This document shows positions 8,892 through 20,395 of a DNA stretch of 64,000 bases, in pieces. Each line of letters opens with the position of its first letter. The stretch's first letter is position 1. A program made the position numbers and the translations under genes. The stretch spans positions 1 to 64,000 of the forward strand of contig JARBJD010000340.1 of NCBI GenBank assembly GCA_033064195.1. The letters are read 5' to 3'. A model generated the notes under the pieces. The model saw only the letters and a list, made by a program, of their open reading frames with translations, had not been told where the DNA came from and ran no database searches. The DNA comes from Blattamonas nauphoetae. Taxonomy: Eukaryota > Preaxostyla > Oxymonadida.

Positions 8892-11802
8892 TTATTCCAT
8901 TTTGCAATCAGTTGCTTTCAGTCCATGAATGAATGGAGGACAGGACTCATTGACCAGTACGATTGCCTTGAGATGAATTCCACTGAGACTGAGTTTCTGT
9001 TGTTGTATTTTGGCAATCTCAAATCCATTGGTGTCCTCTTCGCTCACGATTCTTCTCGTCTGAAAGTTCAGTGTTGTAGTCACAGTTTTCTCTCCGTTCA
9101 GACACTTCACAGAATCGTCACTCGTGATATTTGTTTTCTTCAGAGACACTCCTTTGATCTTGCATTTCTCATCGAGAGAGTAACACTTTGGTGCAAGACA
9201 GATCATCTGTTCACCTTCCTTTTCAATTGCTAGTCCTAACAGTTTCTTCTCATCATCGACACCCTTTTCAGGATTGGGAAACCATTCAAATTTGTGTGCA
9301 TCATAGAACTCCTTGTCAGCAAGAACGTGTTCAAATTGTTGGTGAATACCAGCATTTGGATCACCACTAATTGCCCAGTATGCAGAGTCAGTGTCTCCCT
9401 CACAGAAGTGGATTTTATTCATATCTAGACATTTGTACATGAAATTGTAGATGAAATTCAGATACCAGAACTTTGCGTTATCGAGTGTGAACACCGCTTC
9501 TTGCAGACATGTCTTGCATGATGCTTTCTCTCTGTCTTCAATCACAATGTAGTTGTCCTCATTGATCTCTCGAGTCGCAACAAATCCTTTCATCATTTGC
9601 TTCAGGTATGTTCTCTTCTCATTGCAGATTGTGATTGAGTTGTACTTCTCAGTGTTTATTCCATCGTATCCGTAACTTCCATTCAAGTTGGTCTTACAGA
9701 ACTGCTCTTTTCCTTTGTTTCCAACCTTCATTGCTTCAATTCTATCATTCATAAACGAGGTCACAAATGGTTCAAATCCAGAATGTCTCGAGAATACCAT
9801 CACACTCTTAATATCGTCTACAATGAAGTGGCAGCAGTCTATGAGGAACCACAGATAGTATGTCGAAAAGAACATATACTGATCGTGTGTGCTCAAGAGT
9901 TGGGTCAGTTTTCTTTGCTTGTCATCAGTCTTCAATCCATGTTTCTTCGTCAACGAATAGGTCTTCTCTCCGACGTTCTCTTCAGTCGTATTGACCACAA
10001 TGTTTCTGAAGATTGGTGGAAAATTGATGAACTCATTGATGTACTTCTCATCGATGTGTCCTTTCAACTCTGCAACGAACAATATCTTCTGATTCTTGTT
10101 CTCAAGGATCTCCCGACATTCTTTATCTCCTGTTGCGGTGTACAAACATCGTCCTGGCATGTACATTCTGTGTTTAGTGTACGGATTGTTCTTGTTCTTG
10201 ATTGATGAGAATGCACTTGGGTAGAGTGAATTGAAATCAACACCACAGACATGAGTCATGACGTGTTCTGTATCTTTGGAGATCACCTTACCGTCTTCAT
10301 ACTTGAAGTGGTTGATTGGAGGCACGTCTTTGATATTCTGTCGATGTTGAACATTCGATAATCCACCAGTCACTGCTGCCCTCAACTTGTGATATGTTTG
10401 CTCATGTGTCAGAATCATTGGTAGTGATTTCCAGATGCAATACTTCTTCAGTTGAATTCTCAATCGAGTGAGATGCTCGTCTTTGTCTGACTTGTAGGTG
10501 TTGCAGTAGTCACAGCAGATCTTTACGTTCTCTTTTGAATGTCCTTTCGAATTGTCGATTCTATCCAATGTTGGTCGAACTGCTTGTGAGAAGTGACATT
10601 TGCAGATATAGCACACTCTCTTGCACTGTTGAACAAACCAATCGTAATCTGATTCAGTGACATTTTTCTCAGTACTGCGATGTGCTTTCTGGTCTTGAAA
10701 AATGTACGATGCAACCTTGTACTTCCAGTATTGCTTGGTGATTTTTATTTCACCAGATTGATCCACTCCATTGAAATCATCATCGATATCAAAATCTTTG
10801 TAGGCACATGCATATTTGATTGCGGAAGCATTGGCTGACAGTGAGAGATTGTGCAACATGTCCACTTTGTATTGGAAGTTCAGATCAATGAGACTATCCA
10901 ATGGTACAATCATGCATTCGACGTCTCTATTGTTGTAGAACTTGAGGTATTCCCATCTGTTCTTGAATCCTTGCTTGTTCCAATCATCAAGATACATTTG
11001 GAAATCAGTGTCAGACATTTCACTGTTGTTCAGACTGGAGTAGAATTCATATTTGGAGAATGGTTCTTGTTTGTTCAAAACTGTATCGTAGTCTGATGAG
11101 TCGAATGATTCGTAAGCAAAGAATGATTTCTGAAGAGTGGTTTTTCCTCCAAAAGCCTTCACTGCATTATCCAATGTCATTGGTCCTGTGTTTGACATCA
11201 TGTCAATGAATCGAAGCACTTCTTGTGTTTTCTCGTGTCTGATCAATACCTGCTTGTACCTAGTTGTGGATCCGAGGAAGCTCACCACTTTCCAATCCTT
11301 GTCAACGAGATCACGGAAGACGAGATTGATGTCGAATCTGGAACTGTTGAATCCAATCACACTGACTTCATTTTGTGAGGGAATTTCTGGTATTCGGTGG
11401 AATCTTATACGCTGGTGTGTCTGGAAGTGTTTTGTGAGAAACTGCTTGGAAGGAACCAATATTATGAGGTGAATCAACGTACTTGATATTGCGTGTCTTC
11501 ATATGGATTGTGAGGAGAGCATTAGCCCTTCCTGCAACTGGGAATCTGTACACCGCAACAAGAATTGAACGAAAATCAATGACCATTGTTTTCGTATCCA
11601 TCAGTGTTCTCTCTCGTGTTTCTTTGATCAGATTGAATGCATATTTTGAATCCTCATTGATGTCTCCTACACTTCGAATCACTGTTGGGAAACTCTTTGA
11701 TGTGTTCTCCAATTCTGGTCTGAAGTCATTGGAAGTTGTCTCATCTCTGTCATTTCTCTCAATGATCTTGCCAATGTCAATACTAATCTTGAATAGACCC
11801 AA
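8892..11802 (-). pseudogene. Polinton protein-primed DNA polymerase B remnant with HNH-like insert
   Basis: Fossil part of the Polinton. An N-terminal region is followed by an exonuclease-type motif (VIGFNSSRFDINLVF), an insert of about 60 residues around 10.5-10.65 kb with HNH endonuclease character (CYICKCHF, LDRIDNSKGH, CCDYCNTYKSDKD), and then polymerase motifs A (DFNSLYPSAFSS), B (NLNGSYGYDGIN) and C (EGDTDSAYW). This order is that of protein-primed PolB of Polintons. The element as a whole is broken; this is the best preserved gene in it. The HNH-like domain between the exonuclease and polymerase parts is unusual. Confidence 0.8.
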
Positions 11803-12005
11803 CCTGAGATAATGGAGTGATCTTGAGATAAGTTGGGTGTATTGAATACCTTTCGTCAGAACTCACAATTCGAATCATGTATTCAATACAGGCGAGTTGT
11901 ATTGAACATTCAGGGGGAATCCTGAATTGTCTGAACAGGTCCTGAGTTTCGATCAAGAAGGGTTGATCTCGAAGTGAATGACACAATTTGGGTTTTTTTG
12001 GAAAA

Positions 12006-12068
12006 GGGTCTGGTGTAGTGGATAGTTTACCGGACTTGCATTCCTTTTACCCAGGTTCGAATCCCGTA
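12006..12068 (+). repeat. tRNA-like fragment next to a TIR element
   Basis: TGGTGTAGTGGATAGTTTACC resembles an A box/D arm and CCAGGTTCGAATCCCG a B box/T arm, with GGACTTGCATTCC between them as a weak anticodon arm (TGC in the loop). The 3' acceptor half is absent because the TIR element begins at once. Only three of five T-stem pairs form, so this is a tRNA pseudogene or SINE head. Confidence 0.4.
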
Positions 12069-12880
12069 TAGTGGTGTTAGAAAACCGCAACCTGTCAGAT
12101 ATCCGCAAGTGTTCAGAAACCCGCCAGATGGGGTCTAAAAAACCGCCACTGACGGATCTTATATATCCTTCCTTTTTTCGTACAATTCTCATCAATCTCA
12201 CACAGTTTTTTTTGTCATAAACAAGATCAGACAATCATATATCGTGAAATGAAGTCTTCAGAATCCAAAATTCGTGGGCTTGTTCAATGTTGATAGTTCT
12301 CACCTTCTTCCGAATTTGTTGCGGTTCATGTTGGTATTCATCGCGAATTTGTGTTGTTTGTCTGGTTTGTCCTCCATTTTGACGTTCTCTTCATCTTCAG
12401 AATCGCAATCAAAACGTTGGTGAGTTTATTTCATCCAGGAATGACTAAGGTTATGATGTCGATGCACACAATGAAAAAAAGAGTCGTATATTCATTTTCA
12501 GCTGCTTCAACACGATGAGAACTTGTAGCAGAGGTATTTTTTGAATCTTGTAAAGTGCAAGAATTGTGTTGACGGATCGTGTTTTCTTCGCTCAATTTGG
12601 ACGGTAGAAGGGATGAATGTGACAGTTTGTGTCCGATCTTCGTGATGATCGCCCCGAAGACGATCTTTAAGAAAGACTCACGAATCATGGTTTGAAATGA
12701 GACCCATTGCATTTCGTTTCACACCTCCAAGATGCGTTTTTTTCTCCACACCATTCACAAATCAAGTTCATTCAAACATCAGAGGAAGTGAGAAAATAAT
12801 TCCGCTTCAACAATTGAGTGGCGGGTTTCTAACACTTGTGGCGGGTTTCTGACAGGTTGCGGTTTTCTAACACCACTATA
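12067..12880. mobile_element. Non-autonomous TIR element, ~0.81 kb
   Basis: The ends are inverted repeats of about 60 bases: TAGTGGTGTTAGAAAACCGC AACCTGTCAGA at the left against the same read from the right. TATA on both sides makes the duplication TA or TATA (it cannot be told apart from the palindromic ends). Each end holds three or four copies of a roughly 20-bp unit (GTTAGAAACCCGCCA-like), probably transposase-binding repeats. No transposase is encoded. It begins inside or at the edge of a tRNA-like sequence. Confidence 0.7.
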
Positions 12881-13360
12881 AGTGAATTGAAACTCGGAGA
12901 ATGAAGAAAAACTCTTTTCTTACATCCTGAGTTGATCCGACCCCTTTATCGAACTTTTACCAAAATGATCACTAGAACCGTGGCGGTGGTTCTGCTTGTT
13001 TGAACTGAACAAAACTTAGTTCTCGCCACCTCGACGTTATTCGCTCGTACTTGGCAAATGGTGCCCCTCCCGCTATCCGCAGACATCATTCATGGAACTT
13101 GTGTCGGGTAGGATTTCATGGGCTTACGGTAGTATGGTCCTCCCCAAGAGTCGAAGTTAATGACAGTCGTCAGGAAACAGAATGAGGATTTCCACAATGT
13201 GGAACCGATAGTAAGACGGAGTCCCATGGAGTAAGGCGGGAATCAACTTTTATTTCCATCAATTTCAAAAAAAGCAATATTGTTAAATTTGTGTTGTGAT
13301 TTAATCGATTTATCCAAGTACGTCGAATCGCTGTCTGTTTCACTGATTTCAGAATGTACT
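12881..13360. other. No gene supported
   Basis: A stretch without long frames on either strand. It contains a short imperfect hairpin near 13187-13206 (GGATTTCCACAATGTGGAACC). It may be the 3' flank of the Harbinger-like element, but no terminal repeat was found. Confidence 0.35.
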
Positions 13361-14671
13361 TCATGATTTCCCGCTTTGTCTGACAGTCTTCGTGCTTTTT
13401 ATGCGTTCCGTATCAGCTTTTCTCGAAATGGCTCTTAATTCCTTGTCTAGTCGGTCTGTAGCTGTCGATTGGCCAAGAGCCCGAGCGTCAAAGTCGTCTG
13501 GTATTGCATATCGAGTGAAACTTTCGATGTGGATGTTTGTGAGCCATACTGCGTTCGTCGCATCCATGTCGATGTTGTCCTAAGTTCCGTTGTATTTCCC
13601 AGCGATTCTCAACCAGATAGACTTCTATCGGCCGAAGAAACGTTCAACTTGAATTCTATCGTGCGCAATCAGTTTATTCGTTTCTGCAACTCTCTCCTAG
13701 TCAAGCCTTGTTTGAACATCTGATTTGGTTGGGCGAATGAAGCGAAGCTGAGGGAAGGGACCTTCATACCCTTTGTCACCCATGATTCCCCAACTTTCTT
13801 CGCGATCATCTGGAAAGGCTTCCTTCTCTTGTGGCAGTTTGGTGAGATATTGTGTTGTTTCTGGGAGTGTGTCTCGAAACACAACTAAATCATGTCTTGC
13901 GCCTGGATAACTCTTCGACACTGAAACTGCTTTGTAAGGAGGAACTGCCTGGACGCAGACTTGATATTTCATTGCATAGCACTTGTGATGCATATCGTAA
14001 GATCGTTGAGCGGATTGAAAATCGCCAGCTGGAGTTGGAACAACGATTGTTGTCGCATCGACGTAAAGAGCAATGAAAGGCCACTTTGAAGTTGGATTGA
14101 GAACTGGTCGAGGTGGTTCTTTGAGTAGAGATTCCAATGCTGCATAACTTTTTGGTCTGATTCGGAAGACAGCTGTTGAAATCATTGTTTTCGTTAATTG
14201 AAATGCCTGACCGAGTTTGTACAAAGAAGTCGTTGATGAGAGCCATTCAAGGATAAGGATGACACTATCGCTTGTAGAGAGTTTTCGGATTGGACCACGA
14301 TGGGGTCCTTCAGGGTAGAGAGACGAAATTGTGGCGATGAGGAGACAGAATGAATCTCTTGACATCCGAATCTGATTCCATCGATTTTCTCTGAAATAAA
14401 GCTCCGAGATGGTTCCTTCAAGCGTTTCGACTGGTTCGAATGGTTTTGCTTTCATGATAGAAGATTTTTGTGTTTCCTTCAATAGAAGCAGATCGTCGAT
14501 TTTTGAGGATTCCGGTCGTTTTGTAGGAAGAATCGGATGAATATTCCTGGTTTGAGAGGGGATATGTGAATTTCTGACGAGCAGCTGAAAACTTTGTGGA
14601 GCTGGAGACATTTGTGGTGATGGTTTCCTGAACGGTGGTAAACTGCCAAATCGATGATATGGCGATGGCAA
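13361..14671 (-). pseudogene. Harbinger/IS5-like DDE transposase with three in-frame TAG codons
   Basis: The minus-strand frame runs from just after a TGA near 14717 to a TGA at 13361, about 436 codons from 14671. The first in-frame ATG is near 14614. It reads as a DDE_Tnp_4-type transposase. A helix-turn-helix-like region (TTSLYKLGQAFQLTKTMIST) comes first. The catalytic core follows with YVDATTIVV (first Asp), PGARHDLVVFRDT (second Asp region) and GDKGYEG, then ERFFGR and KSIWLRIAGKYNG, which carries the usual late Glu region. The frame is interrupted only by TAG codons, at 13699-13697, 13627-13625 and 13582-13580. There is no frameshift and no TAA or TGA inside. Either a recent pseudogene or read-through of TAG; see the findings. 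Confidence 0.7.
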
Positions 14672-14943
14672 TCCAGAATTTAGGTTTGGAGAGTCTATTT
14701 GAGAAAGACTGAGTCATATGAGAAATGTACACATCGAACTGGTTTGACGATTGTGATTGAAAAGCATTCATCGACTCAAAAGTATCAGGAGTCAGATAAA
14801 TCGGTGGTAAATCGCATGATTCGCTCTCAATCGAGTCCTTGATGGCCTTTATGACAAAATAAAGAGAGATATTGTTTGACTGTGCATTTGTGTTTCACTC
14901 ATTTTTGTGTTATGGGGAATGAAACTCAGGACACACCACAAGT

Positions 14944-14971
14944 ATTCAGTCGGACCATGGTCAGACTGAAT
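14944..14971. repeat. Perfect-but-one hairpin, 28 bp
   Basis: ATTCAGTC-G-GACCATGGTC-A-GACTGAAT is a palindrome with a single mismatched pair. It lies in otherwise featureless DNA upstream of the Harbinger-like gene. Confidence 0.6.
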
Positions 14972-15804
14972 TCACATCACTTGTTTTAAGTCTTCATTTC
15001 ATGTCCTGAATTACTGTCGAATATTGTACATTTCAATGTTGATCCCAGGATACGTCCATAATATCAGGTTGTGTCGAATGAATGATCCTTCTCTTTGTCG
15101 TCCACAGATTTGATGAATGGTATGATATTTTCAAAATTCTTCAGATGATGGTGGAAATACGATTGACACGGTTTTCCACTGTCTTCCACCTTCTCGATCG
15201 AATTCTTTTTGAACTTCCTTCGTGTATTCATGAGACAAGAATTGAATGCTGCTTTGTCTCGTGGCTCAGCGAGTAAAATATACTGGTTGACCTGATGATC
15301 GACCACATCACATTTTCACTTTTTTTCTTCATTTTTACTCATCTATTTTGTTCTTTCTTCAAAACATGTATTGAACGAAGGGATAGAAGTGAAATGAGCG
15401 AGAAATATAAAACAATAGAGTTTGTGGGGTGCGGGCAAATGTTTGTCCGGCGAATGGTAGTTCCAGGATTCTGACGCCCATATCGACGATGAAAAGTCAT
15501 TTCGATCGGTCGGAGCAAGAAAGTACAATCGAAGTCTCCATCTGGCGGTAACCCCGGCAATAGAAGCACCAAGCCCCATTCGACTCTTTGCCATTGGAGT
15601 TTGGGCAGCAATGAGTGTCGATTTCAAGACTGACATTGTTTTCACCCAGAAGTCGGGGAATGGCGCAACATACTCGGAAATCGTCGCTAAACATCTAGGA
15701 AATGATTCATGGAATGGAAAGGATCTCTTTTTTTGGAGGTTCGATTTCAACCTCAAACTGTTTCCGGAGTGGTGTGATACTCGAAGAGATCATCGTTGTT
15801 TTAG
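14972..15804. other. Unassigned stretch between the Harbinger-like and DIRS-like elements
   Basis: Short open stretches exist on the minus strand (15306-15064, protein-like but without an ATG start; 15756-15343, Arg/Ser-rich) and on the plus strand (15611-15901). None has a recognisable domain, and they contradict each other where they overlap. I support no gene here. Confidence 0.35.
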
Positions 15805-15946
15805 AAATCATGATCACTCTTCAGTGATCAGATTCAGCTCCGAACATCAGAAGAGTGAGATCAATCTCAGATTTGTGAAGAATCAATCAACACAACTTTG
15901 AGCTAGATCTCAGCCAAAATTGTTGCATTTCAATTAACTCACAACA

Positions 15947-16351
15947 ATGGCGCAAAATGATCAATTTCATGAAATGTTTAAGACAAGACTACAAGAATTG
16001 AGGGGCTTAGCTGTGGAAGTCTGTACGAGCGGGCTAGAGCCGAACTCCGAAAATGCCCGAAGATTTCAAGAAATGATAATGCCACCTTTTCTTTTCGCAG
16101 TTACAGGAGCGATATTTCACTTCCTACGGTTGTTTTTGGTTGCAGTTGATCGTGCCCTTGGCCTCGATAGTGTCGAGGGGGAAGCACCGATCGGAGGCGC
16201 ACTTCTCCCCTACGTGGTACAACAGAGATTTGTGACTCTCAACCCTTCCACTTCAGCCAGAGCGAGCCGTGACTCCAGCACAAGACCTCCCACTGTTTGT
16301 CTGGGATGGTCAGTCAGTGGCTACTCTGAAGGAAGTTATGAAATTAACTGA
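15947..16351 (+). pseudogene. Gag-like first frame of the DIRS-like element
   Basis: Fossil part. It is the first frame after the left inverted repeat and has no recognised domain. Its position matches the first, Gag-like gene of DIRS elements. Confidence 0.4.
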
Positions 16352-16635
16352 AGGGTTCAAGCTGAACAAGGACATACCGAGAAAGTCTGTGACAAGACAA
16401 TCACGCGAAAGTGATGAGTTGTTGATCGCCCTCAAGAATGAAGCGTTCCACGCTGTTAAATTAAGTATTGAGCTCTTTCGGGCAGTCCGATAAGGTATGC
16501 CTGTCGGTCAGGCGTTGGCACAGCAGAGTGTGAAGGCTGCTGAACATTCGTCCCAATTCGCAATACTCTGCCGAAGAAACCAGCCCATCAGTAGCGGAAT
16601 TGGAGGCAGAACAGTCTTAACACCCACATCTTCTG

Positions 16636-19240
16636 TTGGCGTTATTGCCTCGACGTTCACTTCACAAACCATTTCGATTACGACCCATTTCAATAACATG
16701 TCACAATCCAGAATCAATAATAGCAATGTCGTTGTGTCGTATCAAATGCCAATCGATGGATCCACTTCAAAAGTCAGATCATTCTCACCTTCAGATGGTA
16801 TCGCCACCGCGGAAGGCAAAGGAGGGGAGCATGAAGTTCAAACTCTTTTTTCAGAGGCAGCAGGAGGAGAGGCTCCATCGTAGGCTTGGGGGCTTCCTGC
16901 GCGAGGAGGCAGTAGAATGGGCGAAGCAAGGGTTGGAAGCGGAGATGTGGAACGGCATTCACCTCCCATTCATTGTGAGGCCAGAGGGAAGGGGTCAGTC
17001 CAGGTGCATCGTCAAGAAAGCGATGGAAGAGAAGTCAATGAGGGACATCGTGGAGATGTAGATCAAGGAAGGTATCATCATGACCATCGAGGAGAAGGAC
17101 ATCATCCTCCTCAACAACATTTTCCTTGTCCCAAAGTCGGATGGATCGTTCAAAAAGCTATTAGATTGTCGACCTGCGAACAAAATTCTTCCGACATACT
17201 CCTTCAAAATGGAAGAGCCGACTATGGCCAAATATATTCTGAAACGGGAGCTCTGGATGACGAAGATCGACCTTCGCCTTGTGTACCAACATGTTCCACT
17301 CGATTGTCAATCTCGGAAGTTTCAATGCTTTGGCTTCCACAACAAGTACTACACACTCTCAATACTTACTTTCGGTCTTCACTGACACCCCTCATCTTCA
17401 CCAAGCTGATGAGGTGTATTGTCAGTCGTCTTCGACCGTTGATGGACATTGTGGTCTATCATAGACGATAAGCTTGTGATAGTGAAGTCACAGCAGGATG
17501 TGAAGGAGAAAACTTGGATTTCGAGGACAGAACTCAGCAATCACAGGTTCACTAATACAGTCGAAATCACATGATTTCACGATTTCATCTCACCATGGAA
17601 AGACTTTCTTTTCACATAATTTTGTTTTCTTCGCCACTTTATGTCGATCCAGCTATTCGACATTCATCCTTTTTTCAGGAAAACGGGACACGTGATCTGA
17701 CCCAGAAAGTTTCGAACCGCTAGACAAAACAAACGAGAATTATTTCAGTGAAATGGTATCAATAAATCTGAAAGTGAGAGGAGATATCGAGTCAGAAATG
17801 AAGGAAAACAGTGAAGAACAGATGTGCAGTTGAAAATGAACGAATCAAAACTTCTTCAAAACGAAATTGAAAATACCAACGAAACGCTTCCTTACAGACT
17901 CTCAACAATCGTCTGTCCTTCTTTTTCAATTCATCTTTCCACTTTTGTTGACTCAAACGAGATAGAAACCAAAATCACAAGCGAAGACAGAGATCCTTCA
18001 GCAATTGATGGCTGGTCGGTCTGTCGTTGCCCTTGCGAGATAAATCCTCAGAGGTAAAACCATGATTTTGAGCGTCCTGAAAGCGTGGCTGATGTAACCA
18101 AGAGTTAAATGAGAAGGACAAAGGACATACACACGTTGCACAAATGCACCAGAGGATTCAGTGATAGCAGCTGAAAGGGGCGGTTATCACTTCAAAACAC
18201 AAAAAACAAACATATGAAACACTCATTCAGGCTAGATAGTCATACAATCATTCTAACCAATGATCTTGTTTCCACCACACCCAGATCTTTCGACAGTAGA
18301 GAATTTCTGGTCACACAATGAAAGATAACCTAAACAAATTCATATTGTTACAGTTGACAAACCGAAATTTGTCATTAGAAGTGTGTGGGAACAGGATCTA
18401 CTGATCTCCATTTGGACTTCGCTCTTGTCATGGATAATGAGGATTGATGAAGGTCTTGTCAACAATGGATCCTCGACTCATTGTTGATAATGAGGAACAT
18501 TTGGTGGGCAATGCAGATGAACCCATTCTCTTTTTATTTTTCATCTCACGCAGTACAGATTGCTTTATCCGGTTTGTCGAATACTAGTAGGTGGGGAACA
18601 AAGGATAAGAATGAGAAAAACTGTGAAATGAAAGAGTGGAATATCGTCCTTGATCCGCGAACCCACGTGACCGAGACTGTAACAGCAAGAAGTCGGTTCA
18701 AGCCCCAACACAACAGATCGATTTCTTGGGATTCCCAAGGGATACGCAGGAGTTGAGTGTGAGAGTTCCAGGACACAAATGGCAGAAGGCTCGGATGAAG
18801 GTTCGACATAGGCTGAATACACGTCGAAAGGGGAAGATGTGCCGAGCTCTTTCTCGAGTATCTCTGATCGGAACACTTCAATCGTTCGGGCTCTCCGAAC
18901 CACAAGCTCTGATCAGGACGAGATGGATGACGGCTCGGAAGGAGGAGCTGGTCAACGAAGTGGGTACTCGTGTGCGGGGTTGCTTGGGCAAAGATCAAAG
19001 CGTCACTCAATCCATTCATCCTCTCTCTCATCCTGACGACAGATGAGTCAGAGTTGGGGATTTGTGCGCTGTTCAGTCGAACGGGTCATCAGGTGTTCCC
19101 TCTTCAACAGACAGAGCAGCAATTGGAGGGAGTGTCGAGCTGTGAAGTGGGCCCTCGAACGGGGAAGAAAGGAAGGGATCGTTCGAGAAGGAGAACACAT
19201 TACAGGGTGGTTCACCCAAATTGAGAATCTGTTTTAAAGG
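16636..19240 (+). pseudogene. Reverse transcriptase and RNase H region of the DIRS-like element
   Basis: Fossil part. Family signatures are visible: NNIFLVPKSDGSFKKLLDCR and PTYSFKMEEPT, typical of the fingers and palm of DIRS/Ngaro reverse transcriptases, then a thumb region and an RNase H start. A stretch of about 1.1 kb (roughly 17.5-18.65 kb) within it has no resemblance to the enzyme and may be a further insertion. Broken. Confidence 0.65.
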
Positions 19241-19363
19241 TTTCAGTCATCTCGTCGGAGTTTCCTTCAATGATAATGATAGAATAAAAAGACTTTTGTC
19301 TCACATCTTTGTTCCATTTCATGCAATCCTGTTGTTCTCGGCGAAAATATCCCATTTTTTGAA

Positions 19364-20395
19364 ATGGCCTCCGAGGAGGCTGCTCGTATCGACCGCTGGT
19401 TGGTGTATCACGAGTGGATAAACGGCGCAGAAACAGCAGACATCATTGCACGATTGGAGGTCAGTCGTGGAAAGGATGCTCCGCATCCATCAACTGTATA
19501 TCGTTACGTTCAAGAACTTGAAAAAGAAACCTTTGCATTTGAGAGAAGACAGCAGTCGAGACCCGGAATGGACCCAGAGAAGATCTGGGCGGTAGAAGAA
19601 GCTGTGGAGGAGCACAAGTCGGCAAGTTTGAGGATGTTGTCCATTCTTAGTGGAATCAACCGCAGGGCTGTCACTATTGCCATCCATGATTATCTCCATC
19701 TGACAAGAATACATTCGAAATGGATTCCCCATGAACTTTCCGATCAAAATAAGACAGATCGGGTCCGGCTGGCGGGAGAGATGCTAAAAATATTAAAACA
19801 ACGAGCCAAATACAATTATGCTGGAATAATCACAGGAGATGAGACATGGGTGTCATACCAGAATGAATACGATTGGACTTGGGGGGAAAAGGGATCAAGC
19901 AGGCAAGAGAAGGCGAGGCTGACGATCGCCTCAAAGAAAGTTCTGATCTCTGTGTTCTTCTCTGTTGACGGAATGCACGTGATCGATGCCCTCCCGAACG
20001 GACAAACTATCAACTCAGCCTATTTTGTTTCCAAGATTCTCTCTCCACTGGATAAATACTTCAAAACGATTGCGAAGCCTCATTTTCCTATCTATGTGCA
20101 CTTTGACAATGCGGCGCCACATAAGGCAAAACACACAGTAGACTTTCTCCGCAACTCGTGTTTAACAGGTATGCCACATCCACCATATAGCCCGGATGTG
20201 GCACCATGCGACTTCTCTTTATTCGGTTCGTTGAAGCAGAAATTGAAAGGACAGACCTTTCACAGTCACCACGATGCACTAAAAGCCGTTCAGCAAGTTT
20301 TGAGTTCACTCACAGCGCAAGACAGAATCAACATATTCAGGAACTGGGAAGAGCGTTTGGAGAGACTCGCTGATTCCGATGGGGGATACCTATAA
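19364..20395 (+). CDS. Mariner transposase, 343 aa, apparently whole
   Basis: ATG at 19364, TAA at 20395. The length is right for a mariner transposase (about 340-350 aa). An N-terminal helix-turn-helix pair occupies residues 1-110. The WIPHELSD motif follows (about 118), then GDETWV (first catalytic Asp, about 155) and HFDNAAPHKAK (second Asp, about 247). The third, PYSPDVAPCDFSLFG, has its last Asp 34 residues on, giving the DD34D signature. No stop or frameshift is seen. The gene sits inside the RNase H part of the older DIRS-like element, whose sequence resumes near 20.5 kb. Terminal inverted repeats could not be fixed with confidence; the weak pair GAATAAAA near 19283 and TTTTATTC near 20433 is the best guess. 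Possibly an active or recently active copy. Confidence 0.9.
   Translation: MASEEAARIDRWLVYHEWINGAETADIIARLEVSRGKDAPHPSTVYRYVQELEKETFAFERRQQSRPGMDPEKIWAVEEAVEEHKSASLRMLSILSGINRRAVTIAIHDYLHLTRIHSKWIPHELSDQNKTDRVRLAGEMLKILKQRAKYNYAGIITGDETWVSYQNEYDWTWGEKGSSRQEKARLTIASKKVLISVFFSVDGMHVIDALPNGQTINSAYFVSKILSPLDKYFKTIAKPHFPIYVHFDNAAPHKAKHTVDFLRNSCLTGMPHPPYSPDVAPCDFSLFGSLKQKLKGQTFHSHHDALKAVQQVLSSLTAQDRINIFRNWEERLERLADSDGGYL

Larger units (their letters stand above)
7262..11802 (-). mobile_element. Polinton/Maverick remnant (integrase, unknown gene, DNA polymerase B)
   Basis: Fossil of a Polinton. Parts in minus-strand order are a protein-primed family-B DNA polymerase (about 11802-8892), a small unknown gene (8868-8332) and a retroviral-type integrase (8268-7262). 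Capsid, ATPase and protease genes and long terminal inverted repeats are not seen, so only one part of an element is present. It is broken, with roughly three breaks by eye. The genes are otherwise long and readable, suggesting a moderate rather than ancient age. Confidence 0.8.

Noticed and set aside
12006-12068. Functional tRNA-Ala (TGC)
   Set aside because: No 3' acceptor half, weak T stem.
13361-14671. Full stop-codon reassignment (TAA and TAG as glutamine)
   Set aside because: Several confident host genes end in TAA here, so at most TAG could be affected.
15343-15901. Overlapping open frames on both strands left of the DIRS-like element
   Set aside because: They contradict each other, have no domain and no convincing start.
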